Part shown: one piece after another, positions 35,323 to 43,961 of the stretch
Layout: every line of letters begins with the position of its first letter
How positions within the stretch are numbered: the stretch's first letter is position 1
Origin: an uncultured Clostridia bacterium
Lineage (GTDB): Bacteria; Bacillota; Clostridia; Oscillospirales; Acutalibacteraceae
DNA length: 64,000 bases
Reading direction: 5' to 3'
NCBI GenBank assembly: GCA_937896885.1
Contig: CALBNX010000077.1
Location: 4,554-68,553 of the forward strand
Position numbers and translations under genes: made by a program
The notes under the pieces: model-generated
Database searches by the model: none
What the model was told of the DNA's origin: nothing
The model's input: only the letters and a program-made list of their open reading frames with translations

Positions 35323-35817
35323 ATGAGTGAAAAGAAAGATATTTCAAGCACTTACAACTCAATATTTGACCAGAACACTGTGACCGAGCTTGAAGAAGTT
35401 GTTGAAGGTAAAGAATATCAACAAGCAATCTTCGGTCAGAATATGAATGGTGCTATGAACGAAGTTCTTTACACTCGTTCACAATATATCAAAGACTATT
35501 CAGATATTGTTGATAACTATAAAAAAGAACGAAACGAGCAATTTAAATCAATAGCGATGGTGCTAGGTGTTGCAATAGCTTTGAGTTTGGTTGCAGACCT
35601 TCGTTATAAGTTTATGGGTACAAGCGTTGTAACGGGACTTATAAAATATGTAGGAACATTAATATCGGTAGTGGTTACAATCGTTCCACCGTTTCTTATA
35701 TTTGGTTATGTAAGACAAGTTTTTAAATGCAGAAAGCAAATGAAAAAAGCAATTCAAAAGCTTGATGCACAAAAACGAGAGCATATGACAAACGCTACTT
35801 ATGATGCAAATAGATAA
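35323..35817 (+). CDS. two-helix membrane protein, paralog 2 of 3
   Basis: 164 residues, uncharacterised. A cytoplasmic-looking N-terminal region of about 70 residues begins KKDISSTYNSIFDQNTV and contains YTRSQYIKDYSDI. Two membrane helices lie at about 78-96 and 110-130. The C-terminus KLDAQKREHMTNATYDANR matches paralogs 1 and 3. The ATG at 35323 follows AGGTGAAT; the in-frame GTG overlapping it was not used. Confidence 0.7.
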   Translation: MSEKKDISSTYNSIFDQNTVTELEEVVEGKEYQQAIFGQNMNGAMNEVLYTRSQYIKDYSDIVDNYKKERNEQFKSIAMVLGVAIALSLVADLRYKFMGTSVVTGLIKYVGTLISVVVTIVPPFLIFGYVRQVFKCRKQMKKAIQKLDAQKREHMTNATYDANR

Positions 35818-35831
35818 AAGGGGATTTGTTT

Positions 35832-36419
35832 ATGGACGAAAAGAACTTAAATCCACAAAAAGAAGATATTTCATCAAGCTATAACGACGTTTTTGAGTAT
35901 AATGTAGTTGATGTTGAGCCCGAGATGATGAACAGGGATTATCTTAATCAGATTTATGATGACGATATGGATTCTCTCAACAAAGTTGTGCTTTTGACCC
36001 GTACACAACATTTTAAAAGAGTTGAAGAAACAAAGCAAAGCTATGAAAAAGAGATAAACTGGTCAAAGAAACTTTTGACGGTGTCAGGGATAATACTTGC
36101 CGTTTTCATAGGTGTGGCAATCAGTTTTTATGCACAAGGTTTGCATTATTATGATTTGTTCGCAGAAAACATTGTTGATGTTGGAACAAGCGGAGGATAT
36201 GAAGCCATAGAACTAAAAGGAATGTGGCAAATTTTTGGTTTATCTGGAATGGTTGGAAGTGTGTTTTTGTTCATAGGAGGTCTTCAGTTCTTTTTCTTGG
36301 GCTATGGCAACATAAAACGCATAAAGAACTTGAAAAAGACAAGAGAAAGTGCCTTGCAAAAACTTGAGGATACAAAAACAGAGCATATGCTCGCTGGCAC
36401 TTATGACTCGAGTAAATAA
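35832..36419 (+). CDS. two-helix membrane protein, paralog 3 of 3
   Basis: 195 residues, uncharacterised. The N-terminus QKEDISSSYNDVFEYNVV parallels paralog 2, followed by LLTRTQHFK, membrane helices at about 82-103 and 138-162, a longer extracytoplasmic loop of about 35 residues, and the C-terminus KLEDTKTEHMLAGTYDSSK. The ATG at 35832 has AAAGGGGAT upstream. It is the last gene of the glpK-to-membrane-protein run, closed by the terminator at 36427. Confidence 0.7.
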   Translation: MDEKNLNPQKEDISSSYNDVFEYNVVDVEPEMMNRDYLNQIYDDDMDSLNKVVLLTRTQHFKRVEETKQSYEKEINWSKKLLTVSGIILAVFIGVAISFYAQGLHYYDLFAENIVDVGTSGGYEAIELKGMWQIFGLSGMVGSVFLFIGGLQFFFLGYGNIKRIKNLKKTRESALQKLEDTKTEHMLAGTYDSSK

Positions 36420-36426
36420 AAAACAA

Positions 36427-36457
36427 AAAGACGGAGTTTTAATACTCCGTCTTTTTT
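36427..36457. terminator. bidirectional terminator
   Basis: An 11-bp stem, AAAGACGGAGT (36427-36437) with ACTCCGTCTTT (36444-36454), has T residues on both reading sides. It separates the paralog cluster from the convergent GGGtGRT gene. Confidence 0.85.
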
Positions 36458-36473
36458 ATTTACAATAATCTAA

Positions 36474-37481
36474 TTATTTAGAAGCTTCTTCAACAGCAAC
36501 TGCACATGCAACTGTTGCGCCTACCATTGGGTTGTTACCCATACCGATAAGACCCATCATTTCAACGTGAGCAGGAACTGAAGATGAACCAGCGAACTGT
36601 GCGTCACCGTGCATTCTACCCATTGTATCTGTAAGACCATAAGAAGCAGGACCTGCAGCCATGTTATCTGGGTGAAGTGTACGACCTGTGCCGCCACCTG
36701 AAGCAACTGAGAAGTAGTTAACGCCATTTTCCATAGCCCACTTCTTATATGTGCCTGCAACTGGGTGCTGGAAACGAGTTGGGTTGGTTGAGTTACCTGT
36801 GATAGAAACGTCAACGCCCTCTGCCTTCATAATTGCAACGCCTTCAAGAACATCGTTTGCGCCGTAGCAACGAACAGCAGCTCTTTCGCCGTCTGAATAT
36901 TTTGTTTCGTTAACGATTTTAAGTTCGCCTGTGTAGAAATCATACTCAGTCTGAACATATGTGAAACCGTTGATTCTTGAAATAATCATAGCAGCATCTT
37001 TACCAAGACCGTTAAGGATAACGCGGAGTGGTTCTTTACGAACTTTGTTAGCTGTCTTTGCGATACCGATAGCACCTTCAGCAGCAGCAAATGATTCGTG
37101 ACCTGCAACGAATGCGAAACACTTTGTTTCTTCTTTAAGAAGCATTGCGCCAAGGTTACCGTGACCAAGACCAACGTCTCTCTGTTCAGCAACTGAACCA
37201 GGGATACAGAATGCCTGAAGACCTTTACCGATAACTGCAGCAGCTTCAGAAGCTGTTTTTACACCTGATTTAAGTGCAAGTGCAACACCGAGTGTATAAG
37301 CCCAAACAGCATTTTCAAATGCGATTGGCTGAACACCTTTAACGATGCCTTCAACATCGATACCTTTTGATTCGCAAAGAGCCTTTGCATCTTCGAGAGA
37401 AGCAATACCGTATTCAGCAAGACATTTCTCGATTTTAGCCATTCTTCTTTCTTTGCCTTCAAATCTTACATCATTAGCCAT
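36474..37481 (-). CDS. GGGtGRT family protein
   Basis: A 335-residue conserved protein named for its motif, here SGGGTGRTLHPDNMA. Other blocks: GKGLQAFCIPGSVAEQRD, CFAFVAGHESFAAAEGA, GNSTNPTRFQHPVAGTYKKW. The biochemical function is not established to my knowledge. It occurs mainly in anaerobic bacteria, next to an IscU/NifU-like scaffold, as here (18 bp apart, same strand). The glycine-rich motif suggests binding of a nucleotide, phosphate or cofactor; that is inference. Codons here are those of a well-expressed gene, and an AGGAGGAT ribosome site precedes it. Confidence 0.9.
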   Translation of the reverse strand: MANDVRFEGKERRMAKIEKCLAEYGIASLEDAKALCESKGIDVEGIVKGVQPIAFENAVWAYTLGVALALKSGVKTASEAAAVIGKGLQAFCIPGSVAEQRDVGLGHGNLGAMLLKEETKCFAFVAGHESFAAAEGAIGIAKTANKVRKEPLRVILNGLGKDAAMIISRINGFTYVQTEYDFYTGELKIVNETKYSDGERAAVRCYGANDVLEGVAIMKAEGVDVSITGNSTNPTRFQHPVAGTYKKWAMENGVNYFSVASGGGTGRTLHPDNMAAGPASYGLTDTMGRMHGDAQFAGSSSVPAHVEMMGLIGMGNNPMVGATVACAVAVEEASK

Positions 37482-37499
37482 TTTAGTATCCTCCTTCTC

Positions 37500-38195
37500 T
37501 TATTCTTCTCTTGGGTCGATATACTTTGCAGCATCTGCAAAACGACCGTATGAACCTGTATTGTTCTTAAGAGCTGTTGCAGCATCCATGCCGTGACGGA
37601 TATCTTCCATCATCTTACCGAGCTTAACGAACTCATAACCGATAACCTGGTCATCGCTGTCAAGAGCCATTCTTGTGATATAGCCTTCAGCCATTTCCAT
37701 ATAACGAACGCCCTTAACCTTTGTTGAGAACATTGTACCAACCTGTGAACGAAGTCCTTTACCAAGGTCTTCAAGACCTGCACCAACAACAAGACCGTCT
37801 TCTGAGAAAGCAGACTGTGAACGACCATAAACGAGCTGGAGAAAGATTTCTCTCATAGCAGTATTGATAGCGTCACAAACAAGGTCTGTGTTAAGGCATT
37901 CAAGAAGAGTTTTACCAGGAAGAATTTCAGCAGCCATAGCAGCTGAGTGAGTCATACCTGAGCAACCGAGAGTCTCAACAAGAGCCTCTTCAACAATACC
38001 ATCTTTAATGTTAAGTGTGAGCTTACATGTACCCTGTTGAGGAGCACACCAGCCGATGCCGTGTGAGAAGCCTGAAATATCTTTGATTTCATAAGCTTTT
38101 ACCCATTTTCCTTCTTCAGGAATTGGAGCTGGACCGTGATGAGGACCTTTAGCTACACAGCACATTTTTTCAACTTCATGTGAGTAGTTAATCAT
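37500..38195 (-). CDS. IscU/NifU-like iron-sulfur scaffold protein partner of GGGtGRT
   Basis: 231 residues. The central part resembles the IscU/NifU_N scaffold: GCSGMTHSAAMAAEILPGKTL, with other cysteines in MCCVAK, GWCAPQQGTC and LVCDAIN available as ligands. It lacks the exact three-cysteine spacing of housekeeping IscU. It is longer than IscU (about 130), with an extra N-terminal segment (KGPHHGPAPIPEEGKW) and a C-terminal extension. No cysteine desulfurase is nearby. The constant pairing with GGGtGRT suggests a two-protein complex. Confidence 0.85.
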   Translation of the reverse strand: MINYSHEVEKMCCVAKGPHHGPAPIPEEGKWVKAYEIKDISGFSHGIGWCAPQQGTCKLTLNIKDGIVEEALVETLGCSGMTHSAAMAAEILPGKTLLECLNTDLVCDAINTAMREIFLQLVYGRSQSAFSEDGLVVGAGLEDLGKGLRSQVGTMFSTKVKGVRYMEMAEGYITRMALDSDDQVIGYEFVKLGKMMEDIRHGMDAATALKNNTGSYGRFADAAKYIDPREE

Positions 38196-38246
38196 AATAA
38201 ATGAAAACTCCTTTCATATTTTAGCGGAATAATTCCTATCTTAGCA

Positions 38247-38275
38247 ATTATACAATTATTGCCAGAATTTTTCAA
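38247..38275 (-). promoter_or_regulatory. promoter of the scaffold-GGGtGRT operon
   Basis: Minus strand TTGAAA (38275-38270), 17 bp, TATAAT (38252-38247). This is a near-consensus promoter about 50 bp before the start codon. Confidence 0.75.
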
Positions 38276-38357
38276 TAGTTATTTTGACAAAAGATTGACA
38301 AAGAATATGAAAATTATAGTCATAATTGTATTATGAGCAGATTTTTCATAATAATAC

Positions 38358-38385
38358 AAAAAATAGGGACGCTTTTTGGCGTCCC
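38358..38385 (-). terminator. terminator of argS
   Basis: Minus strand GGGACGC (38385-38379) with GCGTCCC (38372-38366), then TATTTTTTG. Confidence 0.85.
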
Positions 38386-38397
38386 ATAAATTTTTAT

Positions 38398-40143
38398 TTA
38401 CATTGATTCTGGTGTTGAAATGCTGAATGTTGTGAGAATGTTTGTAATAACATTCATAACACAAGTGCAAAGGAAGATACGAGCCTGCATAAGTGCTTCA
38501 TCTTCAACTGCAACTCGACAAGCGTTATAGAACTTGTGGAAAAGTGTTGCAAGGTCGATGCAATAACGAGTAATCTTTGCAGGGTCATAGTTCTTTGCAG
38601 AGTTTACGATTTCGTCAGTGAGAGATGCAAGGTGACGGATAAGCTCGATTTCTTCAGGAGCAGTAAGGAGTTTAAGTTCATCCTTTGTGCAGTCACGAAC
38701 TGTTACACCGTCTGCTTCAATTTTACGGAGAATACTGTGAATACGAGCATTTGCATACTGGCAATAGTAAACAGGATTCTGTGATGACTGTTCAACTGCT
38801 AAATCAAGGTCAAAATCCATCTGTGAGCCGGGTTCTCGCATATTGAATAAGAAACGAACTGCATCAACAGGAATATCTTCAAGCAAGTCAACAAGTGTGA
38901 TTGCTTTACCGGTTCTTTTTGACATTCTTACAACTTCGCCATCACGAGTAAGGCGAACTAACTGCATTAAAATAATATCAAGACGACTGCTGTCAAGGTC
39001 AAGTGCTTCAAGAACACCCTTCAAACGAGCGACATGACCGTGATGGTCAGCACCCCAGATATTGATTGCCTTATCAAAGCCACGAGTAACGAGCTTGTTC
39101 TTATGATAAGCAATATCAGCAGCAAAATATGTGGGGTTACCATTCTGACGGATAAGAACATCGTCTTTGAGTTCAAGTTTGTCAATATCTTCCTGTGATT
39201 TGCCTTGTTTTGTGAGCATTTCTGTCTGCACTTTGATATTGTTATACCAGATTGCACCATCTTTTTCGTAAGTAAGACCTTTATTTGTAAGATAGTCGAT
39301 AACTTCTTTAACAGCACCGCTATCGTGAAGCTGACTTTCCTTAAACCAAGTATCATACTCAATACGATATTTCGCCATATTTGCTTTCATATTTTCGATA
39401 TTTTTAGGCAAAGCAAATTCAACAAGAGCTTTTCTTCTCTCATCTTCACCCTTGTTAATGTACTCATCACCATACACATCAGCAAACTGCTGTGCTCTTT
39501 CTTTGATGTCTTCACCGTGATAACTGTCTTCAGGAAGCTCTACTGCATCTTCACCCTTGAAAATCTGCTGATAACGGATATCAAGTGAAAGACCGAATTT
39601 CTCAATTTGGTTACCTGCGTCATTAATATAGAATTCTCGCTCAACTTCGTATCCTGCCATATCAAGAACAGCTGCAAGACAGTCACCTAAAGCACCACCA
39701 CGAGCATTACCCATATGCATTGGTCCTGTTGGGTTTGCTGAAACGAATTCAACATTGATTTTTTTACCCTGACCATAGTCACTTCTGCCGTAATCCTTAC
39801 CAAGTGCCTTAACATCGAGCAAAACATCTGCATAAAAATCCTTTGAAAGTGTAAAGTTAACAAATCCTGCACCTGCAACTGTGCAAGAATCAAAATATGA
39901 ACCGTCAAGTTGGATATTCTTTGCAACTAAATCTGCAATTTTTCTTGGCGCACAACGAAAAACCTTTGCACAAACAAATGCGATATTTGATGAATAGTCA
40001 CCGTTATCACGATTTGCAGGAACTTCAATATTAAATGCAGGAATTGGCTCTGCAGGGATTTCACCGTCTGCTACTGCTTTTTCTAAAGCATTCACAATAA
40101 GTGTATGTAATTCGTTAGTTGCTTGTTTAACTAATTTAGACAT
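38398..40143 (-). CDS. argS: arginyl-tRNA synthetase
   Basis: Charges tRNA(Arg). Class I synthetase of 581 residues with an N-terminal Add-1 domain, HIGH-like ANPTGPMHMGNARG near 125, KMSKS-like VRMSKRTGKAI near 380, and the helical DALR anticodon domain at the C-terminus (FHKFYNACRV). Family length is normal. It follows the DUF1934 gene by 12 bp, the same neighbour arrangement as ywiB-argS in Bacillus. Start ATG at 40143 with GGAGAAATAAGG upstream. Confidence 0.96.
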   Translation of the reverse strand: MSKLVKQATNELHTLIVNALEKAVADGEIPAEPIPAFNIEVPANRDNGDYSSNIAFVCAKVFRCAPRKIADLVAKNIQLDGSYFDSCTVAGAGFVNFTLSKDFYADVLLDVKALGKDYGRSDYGQGKKINVEFVSANPTGPMHMGNARGGALGDCLAAVLDMAGYEVEREFYINDAGNQIEKFGLSLDIRYQQIFKGEDAVELPEDSYHGEDIKERAQQFADVYGDEYINKGEDERRKALVEFALPKNIENMKANMAKYRIEYDTWFKESQLHDSGAVKEVIDYLTNKGLTYEKDGAIWYNNIKVQTEMLTKQGKSQEDIDKLELKDDVLIRQNGNPTYFAADIAYHKNKLVTRGFDKAINIWGADHHGHVARLKGVLEALDLDSSRLDIILMQLVRLTRDGEVVRMSKRTGKAITLVDLLEDIPVDAVRFLFNMREPGSQMDFDLDLAVEQSSQNPVYYCQYANARIHSILRKIEADGVTVRDCTKDELKLLTAPEEIELIRHLASLTDEIVNSAKNYDPAKITRYCIDLATLFHKFYNACRVAVEDEALMQARIFLCTCVMNVITNILTTFSISTPESM

Positions 40144-40155
40144 CCTTATTTCTCC

Positions 40156-40575
40156 TTATTTTTCTTCGATATATATTTTCATAGTATTTTCTGATACAAA
40201 TCCATTATTAAAATCAAGTTCGTATTTAAGTTTAAGAGTTGCACCTTTTTCATCTTTTGAAAAGTCAACCTGTGTACCATAAATACCCATTGTCAATTCA
40301 CCATAAGGTGTTCGGTAAAATGTGAGATGGCGTTTGCCTTTTTCAACCATCATTTCACTACTGAACTGACCGTGTCGAACAATGCTCACAGTATCATTCT
40401 TTGAAACGGTTATAGTTGTTTCTTCAGGACCTGTTTCTTCATTATTTTCGATATATTCAATTATGCTTTTGTCGTCGTCATAGGTGATACTTCCTACAAC
40501 TGACATTTCACTTGAATTGTCACCATTTTCTGTCCGTTGCAAACTGACAATTCTTATAACTACATCTTTTTTCAC
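40156..40575 (-). CDS. DUF1934 family protein (YwiB-like)
   Basis: A 139-residue small beta-barrel protein of the DUF1934/YwiB family: VVIRIVSLQ at the N-terminus, RHLTFYRTPYGELTMGIYGT in the centre, and LKLKYELDFNNGFVSENTMKI at the end. Function unknown; the lipocalin-like barrel and its long-standing linkage to argS are the only hints. The start overlaps the ddl stop as ATGA, so translation is coupled. Confidence 0.85.
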   Translation of the reverse strand: MKKDVVIRIVSLQRTENGDNSSEMSVVGSITYDDDKSIIEYIENNEETGPEETTITVSKNDTVSIVRHGQFSSEMMVEKGKRHLTFYRTPYGELTMGIYGTQVDFSKDEKGATLKLKYELDFNNGFVSENTMKIYIEEK

Positions 40576-41651
40576 TGTTCAAATTCCTTTTCCCATTTAT
40601 CCATTGCGAGAGTACAGAGTTTATCGAGCAAATCACCATAAGAAATTCCCGCTTTATCCATGAGCATTGGGTACATACTGATATTTGTAAAGCCGGGGAG
40701 AGTGTTTGGCTCGTTGAGAAGCACTGCACCGTCAGAATATCTTACAAAGAAGTCAACTCTTGCAAGTCCTGAACAACCCCAAGCCTTGTATGCCTTGATT
40801 GCTTGTGACTGAACTTCTTTAATCTTATCTTCACCAATACGAGCAGGAATGTGAAGTCCACTATCTGACTCATATTTTGCTTCAAAATCATAGAATTCAT
40901 TGCTTGGCTCGATTTCGCCAACTGCACCTGCGAATGGCTCGTCATTACCCATAACTGCACACTCAACTTCAGCACCGAGAATTGCTTCTTCAACAACAAC
41001 TCGTGAGTCAAACTGCAAAGCGTATTCAAGTCCGCGCTGAATTTCTTCAAGAGTCTTTGCCTTAACAACACCAACTGATGAACCTGCGTTTGCCGGTTTG
41101 ATGAACACGGGGAGTCCTAAATATTCTTCGCATTCTCTTGCGAACTCTCTGCCACGATGCTCAAAATCATACTTTGTGATGTATTTCCATTTTGCCTGTG
41201 CAATATTGTTAATATCACAGATTGCGTTTGTCATTGCTTTATCCATACAAACTGCTGATGCCATAGTGTTGCAGCCAACATAGGGGATACCTGCAATAGT
41301 CAAAAGTCCTTGCATTGTACCATCTTCACCATTTTTACCGTGAAGCACAGGGAAACAAACATCAATTCTGATTTTTTCATATCCGTTATCGTCAAATACA
41401 ACAACACCACGGTCTGCACGGTCTGTTGAGATAATTGCTTTTTTAAGGTGGGCTTTATCTTCAAGCCATTTATCCTTTGGCAAGTTTTCAAAGTCGCCAT
41501 CATAAAGGAACATTTCACCTTGTTTTGTGATACCGAGCATTATAACATTATATTTATCCTTTGGAATGTTTCTGATAACTGATGATGCAGACACAACTGA
41601 AACATCGTGTTCAGAAGAAACACCACCAAAAATAATAAGCGCATTTTTCAT
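40572..41651 (-). CDS. ddl: D-alanine--D-alanine ligase
   Basis: Makes the D-Ala-D-Ala dipeptide for peptidoglycan precursors. The 359-residue ATP-grasp enzyme shows IIFGGVSSEHDVSVVSA, PVLHGKNGEDGTMQGLL, FIKPANAGSSVGVVKA and NEPNTLPGFTNISMYPML. The longer frame adds 8 residues, but ATG 41651 has GGGTGAT at proper spacing and gives the usual MKNALIIFGG start. The length is that of the longer clostridial/VanA-like ligases. The residue pattern at the omega loop does not allow a firm D-Ala versus D-Lac call; no van genes are adjacent. Confidence 0.94.
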   Translation of the reverse strand: MKNALIIFGGVSSEHDVSVVSASSVIRNIPKDKYNVIMLGITKQGEMFLYDGDFENLPKDKWLEDKAHLKKAIISTDRADRGVVVFDDNGYEKIRIDVCFPVLHGKNGEDGTMQGLLTIAGIPYVGCNTMASAVCMDKAMTNAICDINNIAQAKWKYITKYDFEHRGREFARECEEYLGLPVFIKPANAGSSVGVVKAKTLEEIQRGLEYALQFDSRVVVEEAILGAEVECAVMGNDEPFAGAVGEIEPSNEFYDFEAKYESDSGLHIPARIGEDKIKEVQSQAIKAYKAWGCSGLARVDFFVRYSDGAVLLNEPNTLPGFTNISMYPMLMDKAGISYGDLLDKLCTLAMDKWEKEFEQ

Positions 41652-41704
41652 AATTATCACCCTATAAAAAGTCATAATAACACATTCTAATAATTAACTA
41701 TATT

Positions 41705-41733
41705 ATTTTATCACAATATATTTAAGTAATCAA
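41705..41733 (-). promoter_or_regulatory. promoter of ddl
   Basis: Minus strand TTGATT (41733-41728), 17 bp, TAAAAT (41710-41705). Confidence 0.6.
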
Positions 41734-41755
41734 TTATAATATTCACAAATTTTTA

Positions 41756-41784
41756 ATGACAAATTGAAATAAATGTGTTATATT
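41756..41784 (+). promoter_or_regulatory. promoter of the 293-aa hypothetical gene
   Basis: ATGACA (41756-41761), 17 bp, TATATT (41779-41784), about 40 bp upstream of the start and divergent from ddl. Confidence 0.5.
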
Positions 41785-41824
41785 ATATGGGATATCTAAT
41801 TTTATAAGATTTGAGGTACTGAAA

Positions 41825-42706
41825 ATGCTCGACAGAAACGAAGCTCTTGCACTTGTATTAAAAGGTTGCAGTGCTAATTTTGAAGCAAATGATTTTAAAG
41901 TAAAAATTCCTGAAAATATCGAGAAGGGTGACGCACCAATCTTCACAGAAGAAGAAAGTGCGTATCTTGAAATTGAAAAGAACAGTCTTGTTGTTCGTCT
42001 TGTAAGCCACGATAATATTCTTGATGTTATGGAGCAGACTGATAACGGCGAATTCAAAAAAGTGTCTTCAAACCTTTTTGACCTTGAAGATTTCACAGAA
42101 AGAGATATCAAATCTCTTTGTAACGAACTCTCTGACACTCTTGATACTGCTTACGGCAAGAAATCAAGAAAAGCAGCGGCAGCTAAAAAAGCACCTGCAA
42201 CAGTTTCAAAAACAGCAGTTAAGAACGGTATGTCTTATGATGCTAATACTCTTGCAAACAGAATTACAACAGTTTATCCTGAACTTAAAGACGCTTATAA
42301 AGAGAATTTCCAGAGATATGACGAATTCTTAGGTGAAGATTTCTTTGTAAATCATGCTAACGCATATATTATGGAAACACTTCGTTCAAACGACCAGCAG
42401 AAAATTAAGAAGCTTATGAGAATTCTCAGCGACACTTATGAAAACGGAACAAATGATGTTCAGGATTTAGTTGTTGTTACAATTCTTGGTGAAATCAACA
42501 ATGATGCTGATATTCTTGCAAAGTGCAGAGCAGAAATTACTGACGAAGATTTCTATGAAACACTTGTTGCAGTTAACCAATATCTTGCATCTTCAAAGGG
42601 CAAGAAAGCAAAAGAACTTCTCAAAAATCCACCTGCATATAAGCCAAAGAAAGAGAAAAAAGGATTTATGTCATCAATGATGTCAGCAGGAATGCAACAA
42701 CAATAA
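41825..42706 (+). CDS. two-domain hypothetical protein with Ala/Lys linker
   Basis: Not recognised. The 293 residues contain an N-terminal domain of about 110 residues (EIEKNSLVVRLVSHDNILDV), an Ala/Lys-rich linker (KKSRKAAAAKKAPATVSKT), a helical C-terminal domain of about 100 residues (YPELKDAYKENFQRYDEF, DQQKIKKLMRILSD, DVQDLVVVTILGEIN), then a lysine-rich tail ending FMSSMMSAGMQQQ. The C-terminal domain resembles small DUFs found in immunity-type or SMI1-like contexts, but this is weak. Cytoplasmic, single gene between its own promoter and terminator. Confidence 0.65.
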   Translation: MLDRNEALALVLKGCSANFEANDFKVKIPENIEKGDAPIFTEEESAYLEIEKNSLVVRLVSHDNILDVMEQTDNGEFKKVSSNLFDLEDFTERDIKSLCNELSDTLDTAYGKKSRKAAAAKKAPATVSKTAVKNGMSYDANTLANRITTVYPELKDAYKENFQRYDEFLGEDFFVNHANAYIMETLRSNDQQKIKKLMRILSDTYENGTNDVQDLVVVTILGEINNDADILAKCRAEITDEDFYETLVAVNQYLASSKGKKAKELLKNPPAYKPKKEKKGFMSSMMSAGMQQQ

Positions 42707-42717
42707 AAACAAACAAA

Positions 42718-42746
42718 AAAGAGACTCTCGCGAGTCTCTTTATTTT
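42718..42746. terminator. bidirectional terminator
   Basis: Stem AAAGAGACTC (42718-42727) with GAGTCTCTTT (42732-42741) around TCGC, with T residues following on both sides. It serves the hypothetical gene and the convergent glycosylase gene. Confidence 0.8.
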
Positions 42747-43549
42747 TTATCTTGCATTCTTCTCCAATGGAATAAATATTGTTGAGCAATTCCTTCAGTA
42801 CCTTTTGTGCATTCGGGTAATCCGTCAGGGTACATCTCTGCCATAATTCGTTTAACCCAAACGTCAATAGGGAACGCTTCGATTTTGTGAAAACCATAAA
42901 GCAATGTACACTCTGCAACCTTTGCACCCACACCATTGATTTTTTGTAATTCTTCACGGCCAAATTCGATTGGATTTTTCTCGATAGCATCAAAATCAAC
43001 GGTTCCGTTTGTGACTTTTTGCGCTGCGTCAATAATATATTTTGCTCTAAAGCCTGAACGCAATGGTGCTAAATCTTCAACAGTTAAAGTTGCTAACTTT
43101 TCTGCTGCTGGGAATGTTTTTTGACCACTTTCGCCGTCGCCAAAGGTTTCGCAAAGACGGTTGATAATTCCTTTAATTCTGGGAATGTTGTTGTTTGCAG
43201 AAATTATAAATGAGCAAAGCGCTTCCCAAGGCTCTTGACGAAGAATACGGATACCATTGTAATCTTTGACGGCTTGTGAAAGATATTTATCATCATATTT
43301 GCTTGTAATTTCTTGATAGTCATATTCGAAATCAAAATAGTTTTTCCAGATTTTGTTAAAATCATCTTCGTCACAATCAAAAAATATTTTATTTTCAGTT
43401 TGATATACCGTTAATGGTTTAGAAAAAGCAACGCCATGCCATTTTCCATCTTTCTCTGTCCAACGAAACGCCTGACCGCAATCAAGAGTGAGTCCTAAAT
43501 CGAAAACAGGGGGACAATTTATTTCAAAATGTTTCTTCGTAAAAATCAC
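42740..43549 (-). CDS. 8-oxoguanine DNA glycosylase/AP lyase (OGG1-like)
   Basis: Base-excision repair enzyme. The 269 residues have the OGG N-terminal domain (DCGQAFRWTEKDGKW), the helix-hairpin-helix INGVGAKVAECTLLYGF holding the probable catalytic lysine, and the aspartate of AFPIDVWVKRI, the same layout as human OGG1. The start is unusual: an in-frame stop (TAG) lies five codons upstream, no ATG exists before the conserved domain, and the only canonical start is GTG at 43549, which overlaps the sequence that looks most like a ribosome site (AGGTGAT). Translation may be weak. Confidence 0.85.
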   Translation of the reverse strand: MIFTKKHFEINCPPVFDLGLTLDCGQAFRWTEKDGKWHGVAFSKPLTVYQTENKIFFDCDEDDFNKIWKNYFDFEYDYQEITSKYDDKYLSQAVKDYNGIRILRQEPWEALCSFIISANNNIPRIKGIINRLCETFGDGESGQKTFPAAEKLATLTVEDLAPLRSGFRAKYIIDAAQKVTNGTVDFDAIEKNPIEFGREELQKINGVGAKVAECTLLYGFHKIEAFPIDVWVKRIMAEMYPDGLPECTKGTEGIAQQYLFHWRRMQDKK

Positions 43550-43961
43550 CTCGCAAAATAGCTAAAATTTTTAGAAAATTCTATTGAAAAGCACTAATAA
43601 AAAGTTGCACAAAACTTTTAGTAAATTTTTAAGTAGTTAAAGCAACAGAATGTATAATTTGTCAAGTAGTTACAACAAATTGTATTTGATATAATTTTCA
43701 CAAACTTTTTATAAAATTGTCGAAAAATGGCAAAAACCTTGATTTTTCAATGAAATTAGGGCAAGTTATAAACATTTTCAACAGAGTTTTCAACAATTTA
43801 GTTGAAAAGTTAATTATACTTTCTGTATAAAATAAGATGTAATTATTTTTGGTGAAAATCCCATATTGACAAATTTTTCTTACAAATTCTATTGGTAAAA
43901 CAGTATAAAACTGACTAAAAATGCCTATGATATTTAAAAACAAAATAGTGAGGACATAAAA
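43550..43961. other. 412-bp AT-rich intergenic region
   Basis: No gene was found on either strand. There is one hairpin, TTTTCAAC-aattta-GTTGAAAA (43790-43811), and a TTGACA at 43867 whose best downstream box, TATTGG at 18 bp, is poor. The stretch is extremely AT-rich. Possible upstream control region of the 87-aa gene. Confidence 0.5.

Noticed and set aside
43550..43961. Replication origin or DnaA-box cluster in the AT-rich gap
   Set aside because: No convincing run of TTATCCACA-type boxes and no dnaA, dnaN, rpmH or parAB neighbours.
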